Shown here one piece after another: positions 53,797-62,985 of a DNA stretch of 64,000 nt. Both the position numbers and the translations under genes were made by a program. Source of the DNA: DASRQK01 sp964436635 (GTDB lineage Bacteria > Bacteroidota > Bacteroidia > Sphingobacteriales > Sphingobacteriaceae); NCBI GenBank assembly GCA_964436635.1, contig CAYTDM010000003.1, positions 1 to 64,000 of the forward strand. Direction: 5' to 3'. A model generated the notes under the pieces. The model had not been told where the DNA came from and did not search any database. It saw only the letters and a list, made by a program, of their open reading frames with translations. Positions within the stretch are counted from its first letter, which is position 1; each line of letters begins with the position of its first letter.

Positions 53797-54622
53797 TGGT
53801 ATTTTCAGGCTCCTCAACCTGTTGTTTTTCTGCAGCAAAATTATCAATCACTACATAGACGTACTTCAAATTATGGAAATCCGTACTTAATGTAATGGAA
53901 ATATCTTTAAAACTATCTCCACCAAATTCATTGGTTTCTATCACTTCTCCGATAGGAATATCAGGTGGAAATAGGGAGTACCCCGAAGTGACCACTCGTT
54001 CACCTTTTTTAACTTCGACATGATTTGGGATATCCCGTAAAATAGCCTTTTTCGGATCGAATTCCGTGCCCCACATTAATGATCCAAAAGCTTGGCTATC
54101 ATATAATGCTGCGCTAATGCGAGTGTCGCTGTGCAATAAGGACTGTATGGTTGCATAGTGATCGGATACATTGAGTACGATGCCTACAATTCCTGTTGGG
54201 CAGATGACCCCCATGCCTTTTCTGATGCCATGTAATGCGCCTTTGTCAATGGTAATGTAATTGTTTTTTTGACGAATGCTATTATTTGTGACTTTTGCAG
54301 TTATGTAAGCATATAAGGGAACACCCAGGGAATCTAAGATGACTTCTTCACTGGTGGTGTCTCGATTGACTAACTGGTCTAATTGGATTCTGAGTGCAGC
54401 GTTTTCTGCTAGCAATTCTTGGTTCGCTTCATCCAGTTTCATGTAAGTCGTGACACGACTGACTTCTTTGTAAATTTTGCCAAAGAAAGCATTGGATGAA
54501 TTCAGTGAAGATGCACGATGGAAATCATTATTGGTTACCAATAAAGCGAAAGAAATCCCAAAGAAAACAATGAATAGAAATATTGCGTTATACTTAGAAA
54601 GTAAAAGCCAAATATTCTTCAT
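53789..54622 (-). CDS. mreC: Rod shape-determining protein MreC
   Basis: MreC (277 aa) has an N-terminal membrane helix (about 12-30), a short coiled coil (about 62-88, MKLDEANQELLAENAALRIQ) and the periplasmic beta-barrel domain (ITIDKGALHGIRKGMGVIC, VVTSGYSLFPPDIPIGEV). It organises PBP2-RodA and links them to MreB. The acidic C-terminal tail overlaps mreD. The gene begins 9 bases after mreB. Confidence 0.94.
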   Translation of the reverse strand: MKNIWLLLSKYNAIFLFIVFFGISFALLVTNNDFHRASSLNSSNAFFGKIYKEVSRVTTYMKLDEANQELLAENAALRIQLDQLVNRDTTSEEVILDSLGVPLYAYITAKVTNNSIRQKNNYITIDKGALHGIRKGMGVICPTGIVGIVLNVSDHYATIQSLLHSDTRISAALYDSQAFGSLMWGTEFDPKKAILRDIPNHVEVKKGERVVTSGYSLFPPDIPIGEVIETNEFGGDSFKDISITLSTDFHNLKYVYVVIDNFAAEKQQVEEPENTND

Positions 54623-54631
54623 TTCATGGTG

Positions 54632-55654
54632 TTATTGCATTAAAAACTTGTAGTTTCCAATGTTTTTCAAAGAAATACCCGTTCCTCTTACTACCGCACG
54701 TAATGGATCTTCTGCAATGTGCACTGGAAGTTTAGTTTTCGCTTGAATTCGTTTATCTAAGCCTCTAAGCAATGCACCTCCCCCTGTTAGGTAAATACCT
54801 GTTTGATAAATATCTGCAGATAATTCTGGAGGAGTAATTTCTAATGCTTTTAGAATAGCTTCTTCAATTTTAGAAATAGATTTATCTAAACAATGGGCGA
54901 TTTCAGTATAAGAAACCATGATTTGCTTCGGTACACCGGTCATTAAATCACGTCCTTGCACTGCAAAGTCAGCAGGGGGTTCTTGCAATTCTGGAATCGC
55001 AGAACCAACTTCGATTTTAATTTTTTCAGCAGTACGTTCACCAATCATGATGTTGTGCTGTCTTCGTATATATTGAATAATGTCGGAGTCAAAATTATCT
55101 CCCGCTACACGGATAGATTGGTCACAAACGATCCCGGATAATGCTATAACGGCAATTTCTGTCGTTCCACCCCCGATGTCAATGATCATGTTACCCATAG
55201 GTTCCTCTACATCAATACCAATCCCGACTGCAGCAGCCATGGGTTCATGAATTAAGTAAACTTCTTTTGCGCCAGCGATTTCTGCTGAATCCCGCACGGC
55301 ACGTTTTTCTACTTCAGTGATACCAGAAGGAATACAAATAACCATTCTCAAAGACGGGAAAAACCAGCCTTTTCCATTATTCACCATTTTAATCATGCCA
55401 CGAATCATGTGTTCTGCAGCATTGAAATCTGCAATCACACCATCTTTCAATGGTCGGACAGTTCGAATATTATCATGGGTTTTTCCTTCCATTTGCATGG
55501 CCTGTCTTCCTATCGCAATGACTTTATTCGTCGTGCGGTCAAACGCGACAATAGAAGGTTCATCGACTACTACTTTGTCGTTATGAATAATTAATGTATT
55601 TGCAGTCCCCAAATCAATGGCTACATCCTGGGTAAACCAATTAAATAAGCCCAT
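54632..55654 (-). CDS. mreB: Rod shape-determining protein MreB (bacterial actin)
   Basis: MreB (340 aa) is the cytoskeletal ATPase that guides lateral wall synthesis. The actin-fold motifs are present: VAIDLGTANTLI (phosphate 1), IDIGGGTTEIAVIAL (phosphate 2) and GIYLTGGGALLRGLD (adenosine). A -7-like TAGGTTTG on the minus strand at 55706-55699, 45 bases before the ATG, may mark a promoter separating this block from the M1 peptidase gene upstream. The organism is therefore probably rod-shaped. Confidence 0.96.
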   Translation of the reverse strand: MGLFNWFTQDVAIDLGTANTLIIHNDKVVVDEPSIVAFDRTTNKVIAIGRQAMQMEGKTHDNIRTVRPLKDGVIADFNAAEHMIRGMIKMVNNGKGWFFPSLRMVICIPSGITEVEKRAVRDSAEIAGAKEVYLIHEPMAAAVGIGIDVEEPMGNMIIDIGGGTTEIAVIALSGIVCDQSIRVAGDNFDSDIIQYIRRQHNIMIGERTAEKIKIEVGSAIPELQEPPADFAVQGRDLMTGVPKQIMVSYTEIAHCLDKSISKIEEAILKALEITPPELSADIYQTGIYLTGGGALLRGLDKRIQAKTKLPVHIAEDPLRAVVRGTGISLKNIGNYKFLMQ

Positions 55655-55798
55655 GTATATCTACTTAAAACGTGATTATCTAAATTTTCAACAATATGCA
55701 AACCTAACCAAAAAAACTCAAATTCTTATCGTACAAAAAGTAGAAAATAGTGGTTTTTATGTAGATTTAGTTTTGCGGATTGATTATGCAATATACAA

Positions 55799-57490
55799 TT
55801 AATTTATTAAACTATTTGTCAATATGCCTATGTAAAAATTGAAAGTATCCACTTTAAACTGATCGGGTTTAAAGTTTGGTATTTGTACTCGACTTGATCG
55901 TGTGCTCACAGGCAGCCAATGGGTTTGTCCATTTTGCAAGGTGATGCGCACGGGCATGTTAAAATTTGGCACATCCGAGAGCCAACGTACGCTTCCATTT
56001 CCTTCAGTATCGAAGAAAAACTCTAAGATAGGCAGGGAAGGGTGTTTTACATATTGTTCGAAGATGGGTTTGAGATCCATCTTCGCTTCCTGGCTCATGT
56101 AGTGGACGATGTCGTCATAATGGACATTTGCGTGGAAGAATTTTTCGTTTAATCCCCTGAGAATCGCCCTCCATTTTTCGTCGTCGTCGATCAGCGTGCG
56201 AATCATGTGAAGCAATACGCCTCCTTTGTTATACATGTCGCCTGAACCTTCTTTATTTACTTCGTAGGTGCCTAATAAGGGCGTGCGATTTTGTATGCTT
56301 CTTCGATTTCCATGTAGGTATTGTTGCGCAGCAAATTTTCCATAATGGAATTCAATGAATAAGGCTTCAGAATAATTTGTAAACGCTTCATGAATCCACA
56401 TGTCTGCCAAGTCGCTGGCGGTAATGTTGTTGCCAAACCATTCGTGGCCAGATTCGTGCACGACGATAAAATCCCATTTTTCACCCCATCCGCTGCCCGA
56501 ACCATCCCGACCCAAGTAGCCGTTTTGGTATTTGTTTCCATAGGCAATGGCACTTTGATGTTCCATGCCTAAGTGTGCTGTTTCTACGATTTTGTAGCCA
56601 TCTTCATAAAAGGGGTAGGGGCCAAACCAGTGTTCGAATGCGTCTAAGGTGTTTCTTACATTCAGATCTAAATGTTTAAATGCAATTTCTTCATTTTCCC
56701 TTAATACCCAATAATCCAAGTCTAATGCGCCTTTTTCACCTTGATATACACTGTGTTTGTGCACATAATCTCCAATGTTTAAGGCAACATTGTAGTTATT
56801 TATGGGATTGCTCACAAACCAATCGAATTGAGTGTAGCCATTGGCTAAATCTTCGGTCTTACGTAATCTTCCGTTCGACACATTGATTAAGCCTTTGGGC
56901 ACCTGAACACTTAATAGTAAACTATCCACTTCGTCGGATAAATGATCTTTATTTGGCCACCAAACACTCGCCCCTAAGCCTTGACAGGCGGTCGCAATCC
57001 AGTGATTTCCGTTTTTATCTTTTTTAAAGTCAAATCCACCGTCCCATGGAGCCCGTTTCGCTTGAATGGGATGCCCGGAATAATAGACAGTGAATGCGTC
57101 GTGTTCGCCTTTTTTTATAGTGCTTGGAAACGTGATAAAGACGGCGTGGTGTTCACGCGTAAATGGAATGGACTTTCCTTTATAAACGACTTTCTCTATT
57201 TTTAAGTTGTCAAACAGATCGAACTGTAACTCGTTAAAATCCTCTACAGCGGAAAATTTAAACACATTATTGCCTTCAATAAAGCGTTCATCAGGATCCA
57301 CTTTTACAGTTAGATGGTAATAGTGGATGTCGTAATTCGTGCGTAAGGGAGTGAGTTGGCCTCTGAGTGAATCGGCTTTTGTGAACAAATCTTTAGCGCC
57401 GACTAATAGTTGTGCGTGGGCATTTAAAGTGGGAGTCCAAAATGCAGCCGCCAAGAGGATAGATAAAAGGTAGCAGGTCAGTTGTCGCAT
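55799..57490 (-). CDS. Secreted M1-family aminopeptidase-like metallopeptidase
   Basis: The protein (563 aa from ATG 57490) starts with a signal peptide ending NAHAQ. It has the M1 N-terminal beta domain (YDIHYYHLTVKVDPDERFIEG) and the gluzincin site HESGH (345-349), with the third zinc ligand Glu368 in MWIHEAFTNYSEAL. The exopeptidase motif GxMEN is GMEHQ here, keeping the Glu. It is shorter than full-length aminopeptidase N and lacks the large C-terminal helical domain. A start at 57514 would overlap polX, so the internal ATG is chosen. It should act on peptides in the periplasm or outside. Confidence 0.92.
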   Translation of the reverse strand: MRQLTCYLLSILLAAAFWTPTLNAHAQLLVGAKDLFTKADSLRGQLTPLRTNYDIHYYHLTVKVDPDERFIEGNNVFKFSAVEDFNELQFDLFDNLKIEKVVYKGKSIPFTREHHAVFITFPSTIKKGEHDAFTVYYSGHPIQAKRAPWDGGFDFKKDKNGNHWIATACQGLGASVWWPNKDHLSDEVDSLLLSVQVPKGLINVSNGRLRKTEDLANGYTQFDWFVSNPINNYNVALNIGDYVHKHSVYQGEKGALDLDYWVLRENEEIAFKHLDLNVRNTLDAFEHWFGPYPFYEDGYKIVETAHLGMEHQSAIAYGNKYQNGYLGRDGSGSGWGEKWDFIVVHESGHEWFGNNITASDLADMWIHEAFTNYSEALFIEFHYGKFAAQQYLHGNRRSIQNRTPLLGTYEVNKEGSGDMYNKGGVLLHMIRTLIDDDEKWRAILRGLNEKFFHANVHYDDIVHYMSQEAKMDLKPIFEQYVKHPSLPILEFFFDTEGNGSVRWLSDVPNFNMPVRITLQNGQTHWLPVSTRSSRVQIPNFKPDQFKVDTFNFYIGILTNSLIN

Positions 57491-57494
57491 GATT

Positions 57495-59126
57495 TTATTT
57501 TTTCTTTTTATCAAAAATCGCGGTAATTTCTTCTAATGAACAAGCGTTTAGGCAATGTGCTGCATCTAAACCACCTTTTCTGGCGACTAAGACGCCATAG
57601 TACATGTCGTGCAATCCAGCCGTTCGGTGAGCATCTGGATTAATCGCCAATCGAACTCCTTTTTCTAAGGCATAGGCATGCCAGCGCCAATCTAAATCTA
57701 ATCGAAGCGGGTTTGCATTTATTTCTATACACACGCCATTTGCCGCACAAGCGTCGATAATTTTTGCATGGTCGATGGGATAGCCTGCTCGCGCAAGCAA
57801 TAATCGGCCAGTCGGGTGCCCAAGGATGGTGGTATATGGATTTTCAATGGCTTTTATCAGTCGTTCATTTGCCCGATCCATCTCCATTTTTAAGTTGGAG
57901 TGAATGGAGGCGACTACGTAATCAAAGCCTTTTAATATTTCTTCTGGGTAGTCTAAGGATCCGTCTGATAGGATGTCACTTTCTATGCCTTTTAAAATTT
58001 TAAAGGGTGCCAGTGAAGCGTTCAGGCTATCAATTTCTTGCCATTGTTGCTGAATTCTTTCTATGGAGAGTCCGTTTGCATAGACGGCTGTTTGGGAATG
58101 GTCTGCAATGCCAAAGTATTCTAAGCCTAAGGTGTTTTTGCAGTATTCGGCCATTTCAAGTAAGCTATGTACCCCATCGCTGTACGTGCTGTGGTTATGC
58201 AAACTGCCCTTCAGATCACTTAATTCAATGAGTTTGGGTAATTTCCCGGTTTTCGCCCATTCGATTTCTTTGAATCCTTCTCGGAGTTCTGGTTCTATAA
58301 AGGGTAGGCCAAATGTTTTATATATTTCTTCTTCGCTTTCAAGGACAGGGAGTTCCTTCGTCGGATCTATTGATAATTTCTCTAAATGCTCTGGAGCTGC
58401 GGTGGTTACAAATAAGTTTTTAGCAAATTCATTTGATTTGCTTGGAATGCAAGTGTAATAATCAGGCAAGGCTAATTGACTGCTGATCGCCACGACTTCC
58501 TCTTCACTTCCCTCGATGAGGATTTCAATGTTTTTAAGTACCTCACATTTTCTTCTATAGGCTCCTGCAAAGGATATTTTTCTGTCGTGGCCAATTTCTT
58601 TTGAGATTTTTTGAAACAGGGCTTCGGCTTCGGCTTCGACAGTCGCATATCGCATCCAACCTTCATTAGCAAAGGTGAATTCAATGGTTTTTTTGATTTG
58701 TTCTTGGGTTTTTAATCCAAATCCTTTGGCGTCGATCAATCGATTTTCGTTACAGGCATAATACACTTCGCCGAGTGATTCTAAGCCTAAATCTTTCCAT
58801 ATAATTTGAACTTTTTTAGGGCCTAAACCTTTGATGCCAAGCATTTGCTGCACCCCAATGGGTGTCATCGATTTAAGTTGTTCGAGTTCGGATAAGGTGC
58901 CGGTTTGTTCTAATTCTTTAATTTTTTTTGCTGTGCTATTTCCAATTCCTGGGGTTTCACTTAATTCTTCCAGTGTTTTGTCAATAACGGGAAAGGGTAG
59001 CTTATTAATTTTATAGGCAGTGGCAGCGATTGCCTTGGCTCTGAAAGCGTTTTGACCATGAAGCTCCATTAATTGCGCGAGCAAATCGAACGCTGCTGAA
59101 ATATTTTTATTATCCATAGCTTGCAT
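57495..59126 (-). CDS. polX: PolX-family protein: degenerate polymerase X domain with intact PHP nuclease
   Basis: The domain order is that of bacterial PolX (543 aa): 8-kDa helix-hairpin-helix region (DNKNISAAFDLLAQLMELHG, LSETPGIGNSTAKKIKELE), second HhH (LGIKGLGPKKVQIIW), palm/nucleotidyltransferase region, then PHP domain. In the palm, AGAYRRKCEVLKNIEIL has Asn199-Ile-Glu201 where active family members have Asp-x-Asp, and the later third Asp region is unrecognisable. The PHP motifs are complete: LHNHSTYSDG, ADHSQ, GIESDIL, ASIHS, GHPTGR, EINANP and NPDAH. I infer a DNA-binding 3'-5' exonuclease or AP-processing enzyme without polymerase activity. The ATG at 59126 or 59117 is the start. 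Confidence 0.9.
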   Translation of the reverse strand: MQAMDNKNISAAFDLLAQLMELHGQNAFRAKAIAATAYKINKLPFPVIDKTLEELSETPGIGNSTAKKIKELEQTGTLSELEQLKSMTPIGVQQMLGIKGLGPKKVQIIWKDLGLESLGEVYYACNENRLIDAKGFGLKTQEQIKKTIEFTFANEGWMRYATVEAEAEALFQKISKEIGHDRKISFAGAYRRKCEVLKNIEILIEGSEEEVVAISSQLALPDYYTCIPSKSNEFAKNLFVTTAAPEHLEKLSIDPTKELPVLESEEEIYKTFGLPFIEPELREGFKEIEWAKTGKLPKLIELSDLKGSLHNHSTYSDGVHSLLEMAEYCKNTLGLEYFGIADHSQTAVYANGLSIERIQQQWQEIDSLNASLAPFKILKGIESDILSDGSLDYPEEILKGFDYVVASIHSNLKMEMDRANERLIKAIENPYTTILGHPTGRLLLARAGYPIDHAKIIDACAANGVCIEINANPLRLDLDWRWHAYALEKGVRLAINPDAHRTAGLHDMYYGVLVARKGGLDAAHCLNACSLEEITAIFDKKKK

Positions 59127-59135
59127 CAACGCAAG

Positions 59136-59633
59136 TTACAATAATTTTTCTGGATAAAGGAAGTGGAGAAGGGTGCCGGTGCCCTTGCTAATTTCCTTCC
59201 AAGAGGCTGCATCTTCAAACTTTATTAAAGCGATTCCGCAGGTTGGAAAATCAAATGAGGTATAGTCAATTAACTGTTTAGCAAGGACTGATATGCCTGG
59301 ATTATGTCCTATTAGTGCAATGAAATCGTGCTCGTCACTAAATTCGTTAATGGTCGCTAAAAGTGTTTTAGAATCTGCGTGATAAAGTGCAGGAATGGTT
59401 TCAATTTTTTTATTTGGCACGCCAAATGAAGCCGCAAATATTTGTGCCGTGGTAAGGGCACGTTTTGCTGAACTGGTCACCACGTGAGACGGTGCTAAAT
59501 TTATTAATCTTAAGGATTCACATAATTCCGTTGCTTCCATGAAACCTTGTTCACTTAAGGGGCGTTCGAAATCATTGGTGTTAAAGTCCCACTTGGAATT
59601 CGCATGTCGAATAAGCATTAATTTTTTCGCCAT
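59136..59633 (-). CDS. sixA: SixA-like histidine phosphatase
   Basis: A small histidine phosphatase (165 aa) of the branch related to SixA. It has the catalytic RHANSKWD (His10), the FERPLSEQG segment with its conserved Arg, SSAKRALTTAQIFA and the second His in ALIGHNPGI. E. coli SixA dephosphorylates phosphohistidine in phosphorelay or PTS proteins; the substrate here is unknown. It is the first gene of a minus-strand run, 9 bases before polX, and divergent from the nucleotidyltransferase gene. An ATG two codons upstream is possible. Confidence 0.88.
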   Translation of the reverse strand: MAKKLMLIRHANSKWDFNTNDFERPLSEQGFMEATELCESLRLINLAPSHVVTSSAKRALTTAQIFAASFGVPNKKIETIPALYHADSKTLLATINEFSDEHDFIALIGHNPGISVLAKQLIDYTSFDFPTCGIALIKFEDAASWKEISKGTGTLLHFLYPEKLL

Positions 59634-59771
59634 AATCATCCGTTTTTCCTATGATATAGCGCAACAATCATGCCTCAATGTAGAAGAAATGTCATACAAA
59701 TTTTATAAATTTGACAAAATAATTGATGCATCTATTTAAATTATAAGAAAAACGTTAACAAGTTGTCGTAT

Positions 59772-60689
59772 ATGAGTGATACAAAACCTACTTTGCTTAT
59801 TCTGGCTGCTGGTATGGCAAGTCGGTATGGAAGCATGAAGCAAACTGATGGATTCGGCCCAAATGGTGAAACCATAATTGACTATTCTATTTATGATGCG
59901 ATTCGAGCTGGTTTTGGAAAAGTAGTCTTTGTGATTCGTGAAGAATTTTCTGAACAATTTAAAGCGATTTTTGAACCAAAATTAGCAGGTAAGATTCAGA
60001 CTGAGTATGCTTTTCAAGATTTCGATCTTAAAAAATATGGCATAGATCGAACAGTGGAACGTGCCAAACCTTGGGGCACTGCACATGCTGTTTTGGCTGC
60101 AAAAGATGTGATTAATGAACCATTTTGTGTCATCAATGCCGATGATTTTTATGGTTTTGATTCTTTTAAAAGAATGGCTACCTTTTTAACGAAGGATGTA
60201 AATGATCAATTATTTTCATTGATGGGGTACCAAATAGATAAGACTTTATCCGACTATGGGACGGTGTCAAGAGGGGTTTGTAAAGTGGATGATAATAATT
60301 TTATGACCGGAATTGACGAACGTACAAAAGTTTATTTTAAGGAGATGGATGGTCAAAAGCGCATTTTCTTTGAAGAGGATGGGGTAGAGCATGAGTTATC
60401 TGATCAGGCACGTGTTTCCATGAATTTTTGGGGTTTTAATCCTTCCGTGTTTAAATTAAGTGAGGAAATGTTTGTGGATTTTGTGGAAGCCCATGCAGAC
60501 CAACCGAAAGCAGAATTTTTTATTCCAATCGTGGCGGATGAACTGATTAAAAGAAAAATGGCTAAGTTTTTGGTGATTCCAACCGCAGAGAAATGGTTCG
60601 GAGTGACTTACAAGGAGGATAAACCTATCGTGGAGGCGAGCATTCAACAGTTAGTCAAATCTGGTGTGTACCCAGAAAAATTGTTTTAA
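59772..60689 (+). CDS. Sugar-phosphate nucleotidyltransferase-like protein
   Basis: A single-domain Rossmann-like nucleotidyltransferase (305 aa). It has the signature LAAGMASRYGSMKQTDGFGP, which binds the nucleotide triphosphate, and a metal-binding Asp pair in VINADDFYGFDSF. GTAHAVLAA matches the sugar-binding region of the NTP_transferase family. The nucleotide and sugar cannot be assigned, and no sugar-biosynthesis genes are adjacent. The ATG at 59772 is chosen over an in-frame TTG at 59763. A bidirectional terminator follows. Confidence 0.87.
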   Translation: MSDTKPTLLILAAGMASRYGSMKQTDGFGPNGETIIDYSIYDAIRAGFGKVVFVIREEFSEQFKAIFEPKLAGKIQTEYAFQDFDLKKYGIDRTVERAKPWGTAHAVLAAKDVINEPFCVINADDFYGFDSFKRMATFLTKDVNDQLFSLMGYQIDKTLSDYGTVSRGVCKVDDNNFMTGIDERTKVYFKEMDGQKRIFFEEDGVEHELSDQARVSMNFWGFNPSVFKLSEEMFVDFVEAHADQPKAEFFIPIVADELIKRKMAKFLVIPTAEKWFGVTYKEDKPIVEASIQQLVKSGVYPEKLF

Positions 60690-60763
60690 GCTTATTTAAT
60701 ATTGGTTAACACTATTCGGAATGAATATTTGTTACCAATATTTATAATCAATATTCGGAAAGT

Positions 60764-60793
60764 AAAAAGGCAACCAATTTGGTTGCCTTTTTT
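60764..60793. terminator. Bidirectional intrinsic terminator
   Basis: AAAAAGGCAACC (60764-60775) pairs perfectly with GGTTGCCTTTTT (60781-60792) around a 5-base loop, with A- and T-runs on the two sides. It separates the convergent nucleotidyltransferase and dnaK genes and can serve both. Confidence 0.9.
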
Positions 60794-60814
60794 AGTAGTG
60801 AGTTTGAAAGACGA

Positions 60815-62731
60815 TTATTTCTTGTCGTCTTTAACTTCTTCATATTCCACATCTGTGACATCGTCACCAGGCGTGTTGTTTTCAGCGTTTCCTGAAGCCT
60901 CGTTGGAAGGATCTGCACCTGGAGTGCCGCTTGCATTGTACATTTCTTCGGAAGCTGCATTCCATGCGTTTTGAAGTTCCGCTTGCGCACTATCCATCGC
61001 TTCAAAGTTTTTGCTTGCGTGTGCTTCTTTTAATTTTTTCAAACCTTCTTCGATCGGTGCTTTTTTATCTGCACTGATTTTCTCACCATATTCTTTAAGT
61101 TGTTTTTCGGTCGAGAAAATTAATGCATCCGCAGCATTTAATTTGTCTGCTTCTTCTTTTGCTTTACGATCCGCTTCTGCATTTGCTTCCGCTTCTTTTT
61201 TCATTTTTTGGATTTCATCATCTGTCAATCCTGAAGAAGCTTCGATGCGGATTTTTTGCTCTTTTCCAGTCGCTTTGTCTTTTGCAGAAACGTGTAAAAT
61301 ACCGTTTGCATCAATGTCAAAAGTAACTTCGATCTGAGGCACACCTCTTGGCGCAGGTGGAATACCATCTAAATGGAAGCGACCGATCGTTCTATTCTGA
61401 TTTGCCATCGGGCGCTCACCTTGTAAAATGTGAATTTCTACAGATGGTTGGTTGTCAGATGCCGTAGAGAACACTTCTGATTTTTTACTTGGAATAGTCG
61501 TGTTCGATTCTATTAATTTAGTCATCACTCCACCCATGGTTTCTATTCCTAATGAAAGTGGTGTAACGTCTAATAATAAGACATCTTTAACTTCTCCAGT
61601 TAAGACACCGCCTTGAATCGCTGCTCCTAACGCAACCACCTCATCCGGATTCACTCCTTTTGAAGGCTCTTTACCGAAAAAGTTTTTAACTGCATCTTGA
61701 ATTGCTGGAATTCGTGTAGAACCACCTACTAAAATAATTTCATCGATGTCAGAAATGCTATATCCTGCATTTTTTAAGGCAGATTTACAAGGTTCAATGG
61801 TGCGTTTGATTAGACTATCAGCCAATTGCTCAAATTTCGCACGAGTCAGTTGACGCACTAAGTGTTTTGGACCAGTCGCGTCGGCTGTAATATAAGGTAA
61901 GTTCACTTCAGTAGTTGAAGAACTCGATAATTCGATTTTTGCCTTTTCAGCAGCTTCTTTTAAACGTTGAAGCGCCATTGGATCTTTTGTAAGATCGAAA
62001 CCACCGTTTTCATTCTTGAATTCTTCAGTTAACCAATCAATAATTACTTGATCGAAGTCATCCCCACCAAGATGGGTATCACCGTCTGTAGATTTTACTT
62101 CAAAAACACCATCGCCTAATTCAAGAATCGAAACGTCATGTGTACCACCACCGCAGTCAAAGACCACGATTTTCATGTCTTTATTTGTCTTATCTAAACC
62201 GTACGCTAAAGCAGCAGCTGTCGGCTCATTGATGATTCTTTTAACGGTTAAGCCCGCAATCTCTCCGGCTTCTTTCGTCGCTTGACGCTGCGCATCGTTA
62301 AAATAAGCTGGAACGGTAATCACTGCTTCTGTTACTTCTTGACCTAAGAAGTCTTCTGCAGTTTTTTTCATTTTTTGCAACACCATCGCTGAAATTTCTT
62401 GAGGCGTATATTTACGGTCATCAATTTCAATTCTTGGTGTATTATTGTCTCCCTTAACTAAATTATAAGGTACACGATCTACTTCTTTCTCTACTTCACT
62501 AAAAGTAGTACCCATAAAACGTTTAATTGAATAAATCGTTTTTTTAGGATTCGTAATTGCTTGGCGTTTTGCTGGATCTCCAACTTTGCGTTCTCCATTC
62601 TCTACGAACGCAACGATGGATGGGGTAGTGCGTTTACCCTCATTGTTTGCGATCACTACCGGTTCATTTCCCTCCATTACGGCTACACATGAATTGGTAG
62701 TTCCTAAGTCGATTCCAATAATCTTTGACAT
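60815..62731 (-). CDS. dnaK: Chaperone DnaK (Hsp70)
   Basis: A full-length Hsp70 (638 aa). The ATPase domain carries IIGIDLGTTNSCVAVMEG, the second signature as VFDCGGGTHDVSILELG (Cys and His at two positions where many homologues have Leu and Phe) and ILVGGSTRIPAIQD. The EPSKGVNPDEVVALGAA linker region, the substrate-binding domain (LLLDVTPLSLGIETMGGVMT) and an acidic tail ending EEVKDDKK follow. No grpE or dnaJ is adjacent, and I see no CIRCE element in the 254-base upstream gap. Confidence 0.97.
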   Translation of the reverse strand: MSKIIGIDLGTTNSCVAVMEGNEPVVIANNEGKRTTPSIVAFVENGERKVGDPAKRQAITNPKKTIYSIKRFMGTTFSEVEKEVDRVPYNLVKGDNNTPRIEIDDRKYTPQEISAMVLQKMKKTAEDFLGQEVTEAVITVPAYFNDAQRQATKEAGEIAGLTVKRIINEPTAAALAYGLDKTNKDMKIVVFDCGGGTHDVSILELGDGVFEVKSTDGDTHLGGDDFDQVIIDWLTEEFKNENGGFDLTKDPMALQRLKEAAEKAKIELSSSSTTEVNLPYITADATGPKHLVRQLTRAKFEQLADSLIKRTIEPCKSALKNAGYSISDIDEIILVGGSTRIPAIQDAVKNFFGKEPSKGVNPDEVVALGAAIQGGVLTGEVKDVLLLDVTPLSLGIETMGGVMTKLIESNTTIPSKKSEVFSTASDNQPSVEIHILQGERPMANQNRTIGRFHLDGIPPAPRGVPQIEVTFDIDANGILHVSAKDKATGKEQKIRIEASSGLTDDEIQKMKKEAEANAEADRKAKEEADKLNAADALIFSTEKQLKEYGEKISADKKAPIEEGLKKLKEAHASKNFEAMDSAQAELQNAWNAASEEMYNASGTPGADPSNEASGNAENNTPGDDVTDVEYEEVKDDKK

Positions 62732-62985
62732 ATTAATATTATTTTATTTTTCTACTATGTTGAGTTGTTTACTAAACTATTTTAAACGTAAAAACGTTCT
62801 TATAATTTATTGTTATGTTAACAAGCCTTGTGCCAAGCCAAATTTTCTACAAATTTTTAGTTGTTTACTGACATTGTGTCATTTTGTGTGTGGGAGGCTT
62901 GCCAAATAAATGCCAAATAATTAATGTAAAATAATTATTGTAAATTTGAACTTTCCCACAGGGAATCATAAAATCATTTTAAAGT

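Noticed and set aside
55617..55802. Plus-strand frame spanning the mreB upstream gap
   Set aside because: It overlaps the mreB 5' end, lacks family similarity, and the gap contains a promoter-like element for mreB on the other strand.
61790..62200. DnaK signature variants (FDCGGGTHDVS) considered as a divergent Hsp70 paralogue
   Set aside because: Length, the other signatures and the EEVK-type tail match ordinary DnaK, and similar variants occur in Bacteroidota.
62732..62985. Search for a CIRCE heat-shock operator upstream of dnaK
   Set aside because: No TTAGCACTC-N9-GAGTGCTAA-like inverted repeat is present in the gap.
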